From NCBI RefSeq assembly GCF_031729055.1, contig NZ_JAVMIP010000010.1, positions 41,991 to 105,990 of the forward strand: a stretch of 64,000 nt of DNA. The letters run 5' to 3'. Below are positions 27,256-37,005 of the stretch, one piece after another. A program made the position numbers and the translations under genes. The stretch is from Pseudocalidococcus azoricus BACA0444 (lineage in GTDB: Bacteria; Cyanobacteriota; Cyanobacteriia; Thermosynechococcales; Thermosynechococcaceae). Positions within the stretch are counted from its first letter, which is position 1. Each line of letters begins with the position of its first letter. The notes below the pieces were generated by a model, which saw only the letters and a list, made by a program, of their open reading frames with translations, was not told the DNA's origin and made no database searches.

Positions 27256-27692
27256 TAAAGGGTCTGAACCCTCAGCACACCCTTGACTTCTCAAACATTG
27301 TTGCCAGTTGTAATATCCCCAATCAATGCGGTCATGCCCATAAAGATCAGGACTTACCCTTAACGCCCTTGATGCCAGAATGTGAAACAGAACTTCGATT
27401 CAAAATTAATGGTCGGGTGAAAGGATTAAGTCCGCGAGCAACTAAGACGATTCAAGTCTTGAACCTGGGAGATCATGAAAAGAATAACCGTGCTTTGATC
27501 GAAAAACGCAAACAATTATCTGAGGTATTGCTATGGAGGTATTATGGAGACCCAAGCCAAGGCCTGGAGGATGATCAAGAAGTTCTGGCGTTGTTGATTA
27601 ACGAACTGATACAACCTCAACAGGGCCAACTCGAACCTTTTGCTCCAATAGTCATTAATATCCTCCAAAATTGGCTTCGGGTTTGCCAATAA
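27242..27692 (+). pseudogene. PtuB/TIGR02646-like HNH nuclease gene with internal deletion
   Basis: The ATG overlaps the last 14 bases of the ATPase gene and gives MRAISKGSEP, the diagnostic N-terminus of TIGR02646/PtuB nucleases, but the frame stops after 14 codons. In another frame, beginning near 27279, the sequence TLDFSNIVASCNIPNQCGHA follows, then LSPRATKTIQVLNLGDHEKN and a helical end. This corresponds to the family block TFDWxNLxxSC...CGxxKD and the C-terminal half. The central portion with the CxxC and the HNH core is missing and the phase is shifted. The downstream ATG at 27369 gives a 107-residue fragment that may be expressed but has no nuclease centre. Confidence 0.7.
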
Positions 27693-27696
27693 TTTT

Positions 27697-30219
27697 CTAC
27701 ACTCCGACTTCATTGGGTTCCAAATGGGCAAACTCATGGATACGTTGACTGTAGTCGTGATTCATCTGCTCAGTCCAGGCCTGTTCTCGCCCATTGACAA
27801 ACAAATGCACCAATGGCTCACTCGCATCGGGTAAGACCAAGACCCAATCGCTCCCATCTCGGTGGAGAATTTTTACTCCATCCACCAAATTCAAGGTAGT
27901 GGGACTATGGGTTTCGACTAAATGCCGCATCAAAGATCCTTTCGCAATCCAGGGACAGCGCAGGGCCTGATGAGTATGAAAGACTTGGGGTAAATTCTGA
28001 CGAATCTCACTCAGGGGTTGTTGGCGCAGGGCCAGCATTTCCATCAACTTAGCAATACTGAACATGGCATCATAGCCGGGATGGAGTTGGGGAAAAATAA
28101 ATCCGGTCTCGGCACTGCCCCCCAACACGGCCCCCGCTTGTTTCTGACAGGCTTCCATAAGGTCGGTGGGGTTGGCCCGCGTCCGCATCACATTGCCCCC
28201 ATGTTTCCGAGCAATCACCTCAATGGCACTGGAGATATGCACCGGGATAATCACCGTTCCCCCTGGATAGGCCGACAAGACTAAATCCGCCATCAATGCG
28301 GTCAATTCTTCCCCGGCAATGGTCTGGCCGCGATCGTCAACGAGGGTTAATCGCTCCCCATTGGCCGAAACCTGAACCCCCAAATTGGCCTGAATCGCCT
28401 GCACCACCTGTCCAAGTTCCCGGAGCAACCCTTGGCGTTCCTCGGTATTGGGGGGAGTTTGATGGACAGTCGCATTCAGGACAACCACATCAGAGCCAAA
28501 TTTATTCAGCAGTTCTGGTAAGACGGCCCCAGAAACCGCATAGGCATAGTCCAGAACAATTTTGCATTCATGTTGTTGCAGGGCCTGGGTGTTCAACCAT
28601 TTCCCAAAGCCTTGGGCATAGGTCTCGACAATTTGACTGGGGTAAGTAATGCGGCCCACATCTGTAAAACTAACCCGGCGCATATCTTCCCGAAAATAGG
28701 CCGTTTCAATTTGCCGCTGCTTGGCCTGGTTGAGGTTAATGCCCTTGTGATCAAAAAACTCAACCAATAATTGCTCATCCCGATCCGGATGCAGCCGCAC
28801 ATGGATTCCGCCACAAACCGAAAGGCTCTGAACCGCAAACCGGGAAATGGGCAGGGCAATGGCTTCCAGGCATAAAACATTGATCCCCACGGACATCAAC
28901 CCAGCGATTAGGGCATTGGCAATCATCCGGGAAACACTGCGCTGATCTCGAGAAATTAAGACGCTGGTGCCGGGTTCCAATGTAGAGGCATACGCTGCGG
29001 CTAACCGGACGGCAAACTCAGGCGTAATATCCACATTGGCCAGGCCCGCTACCCCTTGATAGCCAAATAGATTCCGTTGACCCGTACTCCCCCAAATCAG
29101 ACTTTGATTAACCCTTGCCCCCGCTTCAATCTGTTTACCCGGCCAAATCCGCACCCCCCGCCCAATGGCACTTTCTTCCCCGATCCGAGTCCGCGACCCA
29201 ATCACCGCCCCTTCCTGGACAATGGCATGACGATCCACCCGCACCCGCCGCCCAATGATGCAACTATCCAAAACACTCTCTTCACCAATGACACTTCCCC
29301 CCCAGACAATGGCCTGGTTGAGATGGGAACGACTGCCAATGATGACGTTATCCCCCAGCACCGTGCCACTTTCCAAACAAACATCACCCTGAACCCGGCA
29401 GTTATGGCCAATCAGTAGGGGGGGCCGCAAAATAGCCCGCGGATGAATAATCGAGTTATGCCCCACCCAAATTTGCGGATAGAGTTCGCGGCCCACTGGC
29501 TCGAGTTGCACCCGTTCTTGCAGGGCATCGTATTGGACCTGTTGATAGGTTTCTAGACTACCCACATCACACCAATAGCCCTGGGCCACATAGCCGTAGA
29601 GGGGAATTTGGGACTGGAGGAGAAGAGGAAATAGGTCTTTAGAAAAATCCCGTTCAATCCCGCTGGGCAGATAGTCCAAGACTTCGGGTTCAAGAATATA
29701 AATGCCGGTGTTGACCGTATCCGAGAAAATTTCCCCCGGAGATGGTTTTTCTAAAAAGCGACTAATGCGCCCCTGCTCATCCGTAATCACGACCCCAAAT
29801 TCCTTCGGGTTGGGCACAGCGGTTAAAACAAGGGTTGCCAGGGCCTGGTGTTGACGGTGAAAGGCCAGAGCAGCCGTTAAGTCAAAATCGGTGACACTAT
29901 CGCCACTGACGACAAAAAAGGTTTCTGTGAGCAAGCTGGCGATATTTTTCACACAACCGGCCGTGCCTAGAGGATAATCTTCTTCCACCGCATAGGTAAT
30001 ATCAACGCCAAATTCATGGCCATCTCCAAAATATTCCCGGACAACATCGGGCAAGTAGTGGAGGGTGAAAATAACTTCTGTGAGTTGATGTCGCCGAAGC
30101 AGGTTGAGAATATGTTCAGCGATGGGCCGATTCAGTAAGGGCACCATTGGTTTGGGAAGTTCACAGGTCAATGGACGTAATCGCGTTCCACTGCCTCCGG
30201 CCATTAAGACTGCCCGCAT
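27697..30219 (-). CDS. Sugar nucleotidyltransferase fused to phosphomannomutase-like domain
   Basis: An 840-residue three-part protein. Residues 1-~235 are an NTP_transferase domain with GGSGTRLRPLT (8-18) and ELPKPMVPLLNRP. Residues ~250-370 are a left-handed beta-helix of hexapeptide repeats (IGHNCRVQGDVCLESGTVLG). Residues ~380-835 are phosphomannomutase-like. In the last part the usual phosphoserine loop (TASHNP) is not seen; its place holds IHVRLHPDRDEQ, so mutase activity is doubtful. Cyanobacterial members are annotated as mannose-1-phosphate guanylyltransferase, but whether they make GDP-mannose, UDP-glucose or another sugar nucleotide is unsettled. Intact. Confidence 0.85.
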   Translation of the reverse strand: MRAVLMAGGSGTRLRPLTCELPKPMVPLLNRPIAEHILNLLRRHQLTEVIFTLHYLPDVVREYFGDGHEFGVDITYAVEEDYPLGTAGCVKNIASLLTETFFVVSGDSVTDFDLTAALAFHRQHQALATLVLTAVPNPKEFGVVITDEQGRISRFLEKPSPGEIFSDTVNTGIYILEPEVLDYLPSGIERDFSKDLFPLLLQSQIPLYGYVAQGYWCDVGSLETYQQVQYDALQERVQLEPVGRELYPQIWVGHNSIIHPRAILRPPLLIGHNCRVQGDVCLESGTVLGDNVIIGSRSHLNQAIVWGGSVIGEESVLDSCIIGRRVRVDRHAIVQEGAVIGSRTRIGEESAIGRGVRIWPGKQIEAGARVNQSLIWGSTGQRNLFGYQGVAGLANVDITPEFAVRLAAAYASTLEPGTSVLISRDQRSVSRMIANALIAGLMSVGINVLCLEAIALPISRFAVQSLSVCGGIHVRLHPDRDEQLLVEFFDHKGINLNQAKQRQIETAYFREDMRRVSFTDVGRITYPSQIVETYAQGFGKWLNTQALQQHECKIVLDYAYAVSGAVLPELLNKFGSDVVVLNATVHQTPPNTEERQGLLRELGQVVQAIQANLGVQVSANGERLTLVDDRGQTIAGEELTALMADLVLSAYPGGTVIIPVHISSAIEVIARKHGGNVMRTRANPTDLMEACQKQAGAVLGGSAETGFIFPQLHPGYDAMFSIAKLMEMLALRQQPLSEIRQNLPQVFHTHQALRCPWIAKGSLMRHLVETHSPTTLNLVDGVKILHRDGSDWVLVLPDASEPLVHLFVNGREQAWTEQMNHDYSQRIHEFAHLEPNEVGV

Positions 30220-30422
30220 AACTACCTCCAGGCCCTCTGTCCCGATTCCCCATAGATCCTAGAATTTTGCTTGGGTGATGTTACCAAACTGTCCTAATTC
30301 TTAATGAATTGTTGGCTGGGCTGTCTGGCCGGAAATCTCGGGTCATAATCAAAGGGTCCAAGACTGGCTGTATGGCTGCTCTTAATCTCTAGTGATCCCT
30401 TTGGGACGCGAGGCTGTGGTCT

Positions 30423-31262
30423 ATGACTGATGTGAAAAACTGGCTAACATCCTTTGCGGGCATTGCCATTTTGGTCGGAGCGATATTTTTATTTAACTCC
30501 TTTGTGGTGATTAACCCAGGCCAGGCCGGTGTCCTCAGCATTGCCGGGAAAGCCCAAGATGTGCCGCTTTTAGAGGGGGTGCATTGGAAAGTGCCTTTTG
30601 TCTCTCGAGTGGATATTTATGATGTGACGGTGCAAAAATTTGAAGTCCCGGCCGAAAGCGCGACCCGTGACTTACAGGATTTAACCGCCAGTTTTGCGAT
30701 CAATTTCCGCCTAGATCCGATTGATGTGGTCAAAGTTCGCCGCACCCAAGGGACTTTAGAAAATATTGTCGCCAAAATTATCGCCCCCCAAACCCAAGAA
30801 TCCTTCAAAGTAGCAGCGGCCCGGCGGACAGCGGAGGAGGCGATTACCAAACGGGAAGAACTGAAGATGGATTTTGATCTGGCCCTCAGTCAACGCCTGG
30901 CCAAGTACAGCATTATTGTTTTGGACACCAGTGTTGTCAACCTGAGTTTTTCCAAGGAGTTTTCCCGGGCCGTTGAAGACAAACAAATTGCCGAGCAGCG
31001 GGCCCAACGCGCCGTCTATGTGGCCCAAGAAGCCGAGCAAGAGGCCCAGGCCGAGATTAACCGGGCCCAAGGGAAAGCCGAAGCTCAACGGTTATTGGCG
31101 GAAACCCTCAAAAGTGCCGGGGGGCAACTAGTCCTGCAAAAAGAAGCCATCGAGGCCTGGCGGGAAGGGGGCGCAAAAGTTCCCGATGTGTTGGTGTTTG
31201 GTGGGTCTGGAAATGATCTCCCATTTTTGTTAAACCTGACCAGTCCCAATGCCACTAAATAA
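30423..31262 (+). CDS. Prohibitin-family (SPFH/Band 7) membrane protein
   Basis: A 279-residue SPFH protein. A single N-terminal transmembrane helix lies at ~10-28 (FAGIAILVGAIFLFNSFVVI). The prohibitin/Band 7 domain follows (NPGQAGVLSIAGKA, then VQKFEVPAESATRDLQDLTA). A long Ala/Glu/Gln-rich coiled coil lies at ~185-245 (REFSRAVEDKQIAEQRAQRA-type). Such proteins form ring assemblies that organise membrane proteases; cyanobacterial prohibitins sit in thylakoid or plasma membrane with FtsH. Monocistronic here, with its own promoter region of about 200 bases. Confidence 0.9.
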   Translation: MTDVKNWLTSFAGIAILVGAIFLFNSFVVINPGQAGVLSIAGKAQDVPLLEGVHWKVPFVSRVDIYDVTVQKFEVPAESATRDLQDLTASFAINFRLDPIDVVKVRRTQGTLENIVAKIIAPQTQESFKVAAARRTAEEAITKREELKMDFDLALSQRLAKYSIIVLDTSVVNLSFSKEFSRAVEDKQIAEQRAQRAVYVAQEAEQEAQAEINRAQGKAEAQRLLAETLKSAGGQLVLQKEAIEAWREGGAKVPDVLVFGGSGNDLPFLLNLTSPNATK

Positions 31263-31284
31263 CTTCCTAAAGCAGCGCAACAGC

Positions 31285-33345
31285 CTAGGCCACCGGATTG
31301 ACCAACTCCACCAGGCCCAGGAGTGGCCCCATCTGTTCTTGACCATTCACCGCCAGTTCACTGTGACACAAATAAATTCTTTCCGTGGTGCGACTGCCTA
31401 TATCCACCAGTAACCGTTGGAGGCGGGCAATTTCATCATTCCAAATCTCGGCATGATCCCCAGTGGGAGAGCGCAGGAGTAAGGGACTTTGCCAACGAGT
31501 CACAAGACCGCCATTTTGCCACAGGGGCCCACCGACATCTAACCAAAACTGCCAGCGATGTTTGAGGCGGGAATTGCGATATTGAAAGGTGGTGGCAAGG
31601 GTGACAGCCGGAATCGGGCGGGGGAGGCGGGGATTGGTGGTGATGGGGGCGGTGCGAATAAAGCGAAAAAAGGTGGCCACGGCGGGATAATCCGCATAAG
31701 CGGGGCTACTGGCGGTACTGTGTTGAGCAAGACGGCGTTGGACATCCCAGTAGTGCTGGCTAATTTCCAGAAGTTTACGCAGATCTAAGATTTGGTTGTA
31801 GTTGAGGTTGCGGCTCCACAAAAACCGCTGAATGGCCCGGTCCATCATAAATACAGGACTGCGGGGAACATCGGCCAGTTGATTTTGTTGATCCTGAATC
31901 CAAGTCCGTAACCCCTCATAGGCCTGGCAGGTTTGATAGCCTAAGCGATCCCAACGGGAAAACTCGGTAGCCGCAATTAAGCTGGGGTTATCGGGATCCG
32001 GAATAAAACAATGATCCGCCAGTAAACCCGCTCGCACCGGATCAATTTCGCCTTTTTCTTGAAAGAGGACAACCAACATTTCCGCGATCGCTTCCCGCTC
32101 CAGGCCCCGCCCACATTCTGGATAAATCAAGGGCAACAGGGTCAAAATTGCCCGCACCAGGGGAGAACTAATCAGGGGGCGTTGGTCATTGAGGGCATAG
32201 AGGGGAATCCCGGCCTGGTTGAGGTTTTGACTCAGGATGTAACGGGCAATGGCATCTAAGCCGGGGCCAATAATGGCAATCTCAGCCGGGGTGATGGTTT
32301 GGGACTGGACAGCCTGGGTAATTGTACCGGCAACGGTGGTTAGTAACTCCATCCGAGAGGCGGTTTGGAGAGATTGCAGGGTTTCCGGAAGTTGGGGCCG
32401 GGCATCCGTTAACCAATAGGAGACTAGGGCCTGAGGATCGCCACCCAGGACAGATTGATCCCGATCGGGCAACTGTTCGACCCGACAAAACGCGGCTAAC
32501 CCCGCCAAATAATCAGGATCTGCCCCCAGGCCCAGCCGACACCCACCGGACGGATTAAAGGTAAACACTCCCCTCACCCTTTGGGCTAATAAAACCTGGA
32601 ACAAATCTCGGGCAAGGGCCGGGTAATTATCCAGATCATCTGCTAAGACCGCATCATAGCGTTGGCGCAGTTGGGCCTGGTAATGGGCTTGGGGGAGGAG
32701 AACTTGGCCATACAACTCCAATAAAATCCCGTAGGTCAACAGGCCCCGCGCCAAGCACCAACTCCGCCACTGCAAAATGGCCTGGGTGATTGCCGCCCCC
32801 AAATCTGGATCATAGTCTGCCCGTGTCACCAGCAACTCCCCCAATCCAGCCAGGGGTAAACCCGCAAAAGCCGCCAGTTCCATCAAGTTAATCAGATTTT
32901 GAACAACAAGGGGGGCTGATTCCGAAATGGCGCGAAATACCCCTGCATCTAACTCGGGTGACCATAATTTCAGGGCTAAATACTGCTCTGTTTCCGCTTG
33001 CAACCGCACAGGCATTAGGCCAGGAATATTTAGATGTTGAACAATTAAAGGCCAAAACAGAATCACCTCTTCCGGGAAAAAGCCCAGGGGGGTAGTGACG
33101 CTTAGGGGAAGGCCCTGGCCAATGGTTTGACTGATGCGCTCCCGTAACCGCTGCCCGTTTTCGGCATTGGCCGCCATAATCAAAACCTTGCGGGCCAGTT
33201 CTCCCCGACGTGGATAGGCAGTCCCGCCTGGGAGTTGGGTCTGGTTGATCCAGGTTTTTAATTCCCTCACCAAGCGAGTGGTTTTACCGGACTGAACTCC
33301 CCCACAAATCCAAAGCGCAGGGGCGGGGGCAGAGGTGCTGGACAT
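31285..33345 (-). CDS. AddB/UvrD-like superfamily-1 helicase-related protein
   Basis: A 686-residue protein often annotated in cyanobacteria as 'recombinase family protein'. Walker A-like GGVQSGKTTRLV starts at residue 15. AVLADDLDNYPALARDLF (near 240) looks like Walker B of the UvrD/AddB fold. AEIAIIGPGLDAIARYILSQ (near 360) and the following LYALNDQRPLISSPLVRAIL resemble helicase motifs IV-VI. There is no PD-(D/E)XK nuclease motif with iron-sulfur cysteines, so it is not a full AddB. Probably an accessory in recombinational DNA repair; function unproven. The ATG has no strong ribosome site. Confidence 0.65.
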   Translation of the reverse strand: MSSTSAPAPALWICGGVQSGKTTRLVRELKTWINQTQLPGGTAYPRRGELARKVLIMAANAENGQRLRERISQTIGQGLPLSVTTPLGFFPEEVILFWPLIVQHLNIPGLMPVRLQAETEQYLALKLWSPELDAGVFRAISESAPLVVQNLINLMELAAFAGLPLAGLGELLVTRADYDPDLGAAITQAILQWRSWCLARGLLTYGILLELYGQVLLPQAHYQAQLRQRYDAVLADDLDNYPALARDLFQVLLAQRVRGVFTFNPSGGCRLGLGADPDYLAGLAAFCRVEQLPDRDQSVLGGDPQALVSYWLTDARPQLPETLQSLQTASRMELLTTVAGTITQAVQSQTITPAEIAIIGPGLDAIARYILSQNLNQAGIPLYALNDQRPLISSPLVRAILTLLPLIYPECGRGLEREAIAEMLVVLFQEKGEIDPVRAGLLADHCFIPDPDNPSLIAATEFSRWDRLGYQTCQAYEGLRTWIQDQQNQLADVPRSPVFMMDRAIQRFLWSRNLNYNQILDLRKLLEISQHYWDVQRRLAQHSTASSPAYADYPAVATFFRFIRTAPITTNPRLPRPIPAVTLATTFQYRNSRLKHRWQFWLDVGGPLWQNGGLVTRWQSPLLLRSPTGDHAEIWNDEIARLQRLLVDIGSRTTERIYLCHSELAVNGQEQMGPLLGLVELVNPVA

Positions 33346-33549
33346 AGCTGTTAGTTTGAGGTAGCTGGGCCTGGCTGAAAATTACCTTAACCTAAGCTGA
33401 CAGGGAGTAGGTCATAGACGGGGGAGGAATGTCATTGAACCCTCTGCTGATCTGGGACTATGGTATCTAGTTGGGGGCCGGTATGATTTGATAGATTGGG
33501 GTGCAGAGACTTCAGTTGCGATATCCCATCACAGAGCTTGAGTGTAGCA

Positions 33550-34509
33550 ATGTCCTTTGAGATTAATCGGGGCCTGGGAAAATTCAATTCAGCCAAAGAC
33601 TATCATGCCGCCCTGGGACTCCCCCTAGGAGCCGATGCTGCTCAGATTCGCAAGCAATACTTAAAAATTGCCCGAAACCTACATCCAGATAGTCGCAGTA
33701 ATGATGAATCTCAGCAGTTGGCTAGCCAAATTCTATCAAAACTCGTTAACCCAGCTTATCAACTGCTCACCCAAGAAAAACAGCGGGAGGAGTATGAAGT
33801 CATTCTCCGGCTCTTAGGACAACAGTTGGTGAATGGGCAAATTCCCTTAAACCAATCGAATCCAGCCGTAACAGCAATCATGACCGCCCCCGATTATGAA
33901 GCTATTTATTTGTCGTCCCTAGAAGCATTGGCTAATCAGCAGTACGAAAACCTAGCGGCTAGCGTGGCTATTACAGGACAGATTAGTGAGCTAAATCTAG
34001 CCCTTTTGTGGCGACAACATGGGGGTTCAACTGGAGCAACCGCAGTCCCTCAACCGACTGTCACCAGTGCCACACCACCGACTCCATCGACTCCGACCAT
34101 GCCAGGGAGTTCTCCGCCCCCAATAGCAGTTTCCTCCAGTAAGGCAACCCAAAGCGGGACTGACCAATATACGGAGCAATACTATCGGCGAGCCGAAGAG
34201 TTTTTTCGGAAAAATAGTTTTCAACAGGCCATTAAGGAACTGCGGGATGCCCTCAAACTCAATCCCAACAGTAGTCGCTGCCATGCCTTAATGGGGCAAA
34301 CCTATCTCAAGCAGGGACAAATTACAATGGCCAAGGTTCACTTTAACCAGGCCCTGAAAATTAACCCCCAAGAAGCCCAGGCCGTCACAGGAATAGAGAC
34401 GATTACTAAGGCCGAACGGCGGGCCCAACAAAAGTCCAAGCAAACGATTCCGCCCAAATCCTCCGGTGGGGGTCTGTTTGGTAGTTTATTTAAGAAAAAA
34501 GATAAGTAG
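33550..34509 (+). CDS. J-domain protein with C-terminal TPR repeats
   Basis: A 319-residue protein. The J domain is at ~15-80 with the HPD tripeptide (45-47) that stimulates Hsp70 ATPase. A Pro/Thr/Ser-rich linker lies at ~165-195. Two or three TPR units lie at ~205-285 (EFFRKNSFQQAIKELRDALK, then MGQTYLKQGQITMAKVHFNQ). The basic end finishes GGGLFGSLFKKKDK. It lacks the Gly/Phe and zinc domains of DnaJ, so it is a type III co-chaperone. I start at MSFEINRG; the frame is open 18 codons upstream but unsupported. It lies 15 bases before hisZ and may share its transcript. Confidence 0.88.
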   Translation: MSFEINRGLGKFNSAKDYHAALGLPLGADAAQIRKQYLKIARNLHPDSRSNDESQQLASQILSKLVNPAYQLLTQEKQREEYEVILRLLGQQLVNGQIPLNQSNPAVTAIMTAPDYEAIYLSSLEALANQQYENLAASVAITGQISELNLALLWRQHGGSTGATAVPQPTVTSATPPTPSTPTMPGSSPPPIAVSSSKATQSGTDQYTEQYYRRAEEFFRKNSFQQAIKELRDALKLNPNSSRCHALMGQTYLKQGQITMAKVHFNQALKINPQEAQAVTGIETITKAERRAQQKSKQTIPPKSSGGGLFGSLFKKKDK

Positions 34510-34524
34510 GATAGCCAGAAGACT

Positions 34525-35748
34525 ATGGTTTATCAACCTCCCACGGGTGGGCGCGACTTACTGCCCTTAGACGTGGCCCAACAACGCTGGATTGAACACC
34601 ACCTGGAGCAAACCTTTCAACGTTGGGGCTATCACGAAATTGTTACACCAACCATAGAACGCTTGGATACACTCATGGCAGGTGGGGCGGTGCGGCCGGA
34701 AACGGTGATGCATGTGCAAGATCCAGATTCCGATTGGTTAGGGTTGCGCCCAGAATTAACGGCTTCGATTGCCAGAGCAGCGGTGACTCGATTAGCCGGT
34801 ACTCCCTTACCCCAACGCCTCTACTACAAGGCCAATGTCTTTCGCCGGGCCAGTACGAAGGGCTTGAACCGCCGCCAAGAGTTTTTCCAGGCCGGGGTTG
34901 AACTAATTGGTGGGTTGGGCTTGCGGGCTGATGCAGAAATTTTATTTTTACTCCAAGACTGTTTGCAAACCTTAAATCTCCAGGCCTGGTCAGTCCTCCT
35001 GGGAGATGCGGGTCTTACCCAATGCTTATTAAATACCTTTCCCCCGGCCTGGCAGTCCCAAATTCGTCATCACTTGGCCCAATTGGATCGAGTCGCCCTC
35101 TTAGAATTGCCTCTGCCCAATGATATCCGCACAAAAGTCTTAGAACTCCTCAATCTGCGCGGCCCCGCCGATCTGGTGATGGCCAAACTCCAGGCCTGGC
35201 CCTTAGATCAAGCCGGAAATCAACGGCTCCAGGCCCTGGCGCAGTTATTGGCCATCATCGGCGATCAACTCAACATCATCCTTGACTTGAGCCTGATACA
35301 AACCTTTGATTACTACACGGGCATTGTTTGGGATGTGGTGGCCTATGCCGAGGGTGATTTAAGGGTGATTGCCCAAGGGGGCCGCTATGACCAACTCTTG
35401 GGAACCTACAGCCCGGAAGCCCAGTCTCAACCCGGTATTGGTTTTGTTTTTAACTTGGAGAACCTCCAACAGAGTCTTGGGAATCAAGGGCAATTACCCC
35501 AGCAGCCCCCCCGCAGTCATTGGTTAGTTGTGCCGACATCAGAGCCAGCCCTCAAAGCCAGCTTTACCCATGCCCAGACCCTGCGCCTTGAGGGAGAAGT
35601 ACGCGCCGAAATTGCCCTAGATCCCCTCAGCCCGGCTGAAATTCGCGCCTATGCCCAACGCCAGCAGATTCCCTACATTGCCTGGGTGAATGAAGCCGGT
35701 CAGCCAAGGGTGGAAATTGTCAGTGAGGGGGAGGTCGTACCATGTTAA
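34525..35748 (+). CDS. hisZ: ATP phosphoribosyltransferase regulatory subunit HisZ
   Basis: A 407-residue histidyl-tRNA-synthetase-like protein. It begins with [20 protein letters not shown] (motif 1 region) and has [15 protein letters not shown] and [11 protein letters not shown] in the second half, but lacks the full HisRS signature and anticodon-binding set. HisZ binds the short form of HisG and is needed for its activity and histidine feedback. It overlaps hisG by seven bases, which confirms the assignment over a true histidyl-tRNA synthetase. Chain length is typical. Confidence 0.95.
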   Translation: MVYQPPTGGRDLLPLDVAQQRWIEHHLEQTFQRWGYHEIVTPTIERLDTLMAGGAVRPETVMHVQDPDSDWLGLRPELTASIARAAVTRLAGTPLPQRLYYKANVFRRASTKGLNRRQEFFQAGVELIGGLGLRADAEILFLLQDCLQTLNLQAWSVLLGDAGLTQCLLNTFPPAWQSQIRHHLAQLDRVALLELPLPNDIRTKVLELLNLRGPADLVMAKLQAWPLDQAGNQRLQALAQLLAIIGDQLNIILDLSLIQTFDYYTGIVWDVVAYAEGDLRVIAQGGRYDQLLGTYSPEAQSQPGIGFVFNLENLQQSLGNQGQLPQQPPRSHWLVVPTSEPALKASFTHAQTLRLEGEVRAEIALDPLSPAEIRAYAQRQQIPYIAWVNEAGQPRVEIVSEGEVVPC

Positions 35749-36401
35749 CCATTGCTATGCCCAAGGGTGCGCTCCTCAAAGACAGTATTAAAACCCTGAG
35801 CTTGATTGGCCTGGACTTTTCAGCCCTCTTAGATAATTCCCATCGCCAACTGCAAATCCTCGATCCCAGTGGCCAGGCCCGCGCCTTATTAGTCCGCGCC
35901 CAAGATGTCCCCGTCTATGTGGAATATGGCCAGGCCCAGTTGGGCATTGTTGGGTATGACGTGCTGAAGGAAAAACAGCCCCAGGTGGCCCAAATTGCGG
36001 ATCTCAAGTTTGGGGGTTGTCGGTTATCGGTGGCCGTCAAGCAAACCAGTCCCTACAAATCAGCCCGAGATCTGCCCCCCCAGGCCCGGGTTGCCTCTAA
36101 ATTTGTCAAATGTGCCGCTGATTACTTTCAAGCCCTCGATTTACCTGTGGAAGTGGTTCCCCTGTCTGGTTCGGTGGAATTGGGGCCCTTAACAGGGATG
36201 GCCGAAGCTATTGTGGATTTAGTCTCCACTGGCCGCACCCTCAAAGAGAATGGCTTAATTGAACTAGAACAGTTGTTTTACAGCACCGCCCGCCTCATTG
36301 CCCACCCCCTCAGTTACCGTTTGGACAGTGAACAATGCCGGGCCTGGGCTGAGGAGATTTTAGGGATCAATGAATGCATGGAGTCAGCCCTTAAGCCGTA
36401 G
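35742..36401 (+). CDS. hisG: ATP phosphoribosyltransferase, short form
   Basis: A 219-residue HisG(S), the first enzyme of histidine biosynthesis. [20 protein letters not shown] is the family N-terminus. [20 protein letters not shown] and [18 protein letters not shown] (PRPP-binding loop) are canonical. It lacks the ~80-residue regulatory domain of the long form, so it depends on HisZ, encoded directly upstream with a seven-base overlap. The pair forms a hetero-octamer in the cytoplasm. Confidence 0.97.
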   Translation: MLTIAMPKGALLKDSIKTLSLIGLDFSALLDNSHRQLQILDPSGQARALLVRAQDVPVYVEYGQAQLGIVGYDVLKEKQPQVAQIADLKFGGCRLSVAVKQTSPYKSARDLPPQARVASKFVKCAADYFQALDLPVEVVPLSGSVELGPLTGMAEAIVDLVSTGRTLKENGLIELEQLFYSTARLIAHPLSYRLDSEQCRAWAEEILGINECMESALKP

Positions 36402-36552
36402 TCAAGGCAGCCAACTCTGAGAGAAAGCTGTAATGTTCTGTTACAAATCAGTGTCCCTGTGACAATTCTTAAAAAAAGGACTATAGTTTAGGGCAGTGTT
36501 GGGCGGTCAATCTGTTTCTTCCTAATGTCTTTAGTATTTGTGGTGTGTGGTA

Positions 36553-36981
36553 ATGAGCTTTAATCCAAAACGTAAATTTCACGTTACCGAGCCGGAATGG
36601 GCTGGCCTGGTCAATTCCCGGCAACAGCTGGAGCAATCCTTCGCCTCAGAACTACCGGAGCCTACTGCATCTTGGGACAGCCAAACCCAGTTAGAACAAG
36701 AACAGTCCATGGTTCAACAACAAGCAGCCGAAATTAGGCGTTTACGGGTCCAAGTCCGTTATCTCCAGGCCCAGTTAGTCAATCCTGCTGCCCCAGCCCA
36801 TCTTAAACCGGCAACTGTGAAGGCACAAACTCCCCCCGCCATCCTCCCCCATGCCACCAACTGGGCAGAACTGACCCCGGCCTGGCAAAATGGGGATTTA
36901 GGCATTCGTCCTTGGCAAGCTGAACCCATCCGTTCACAGCGGCGGGCCCAAGTTGAATTACCCCACTTTGCCCGGCGTTAA
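36553..36981 (+). CDS. Small coiled-coil hypothetical protein
   Basis: A 142-residue protein, not recognised. MSFNPKRKFHVTEPEWAGLV opens it. A coiled coil of ~45 residues follows (~48-85, MVQQQAAEIRRLRVQVRYLQ), then a Pro/Ala-rich linker and a short aromatic end (NWAELTPAWQNGDLGIRPWQ). No signal or membrane segment. It lies 24 bases before glmS on the same strand, but no functional tie is evident. I start at the ATG with TGGTA upstream; five codons upstream another ATG is in frame. Confidence 0.65.
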   Translation: MSFNPKRKFHVTEPEWAGLVNSRQQLEQSFASELPEPTASWDSQTQLEQEQSMVQQQAAEIRRLRVQVRYLQAQLVNPAAPAHLKPATVKAQTPPAILPHATNWAELTPAWQNGDLGIRPWQAEPIRSQRRAQVELPHFARR

Positions 36982-37005
36982 CCCCCCTCTCCAAAGGAGT
37001 TATTC

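Noticed and set aside
27369..27692. Independent 107-residue gene
   Set aside because: Its sequence continues upstream in the same frame as the second half of a PtuB/TIGR02646 nuclease; it is better read as part of a deleted gene.
34525..35748. Histidyl-tRNA synthetase
   Set aside because: The seven-base overlap with short-form hisG and missing synthetase signatures make HisZ the right call.
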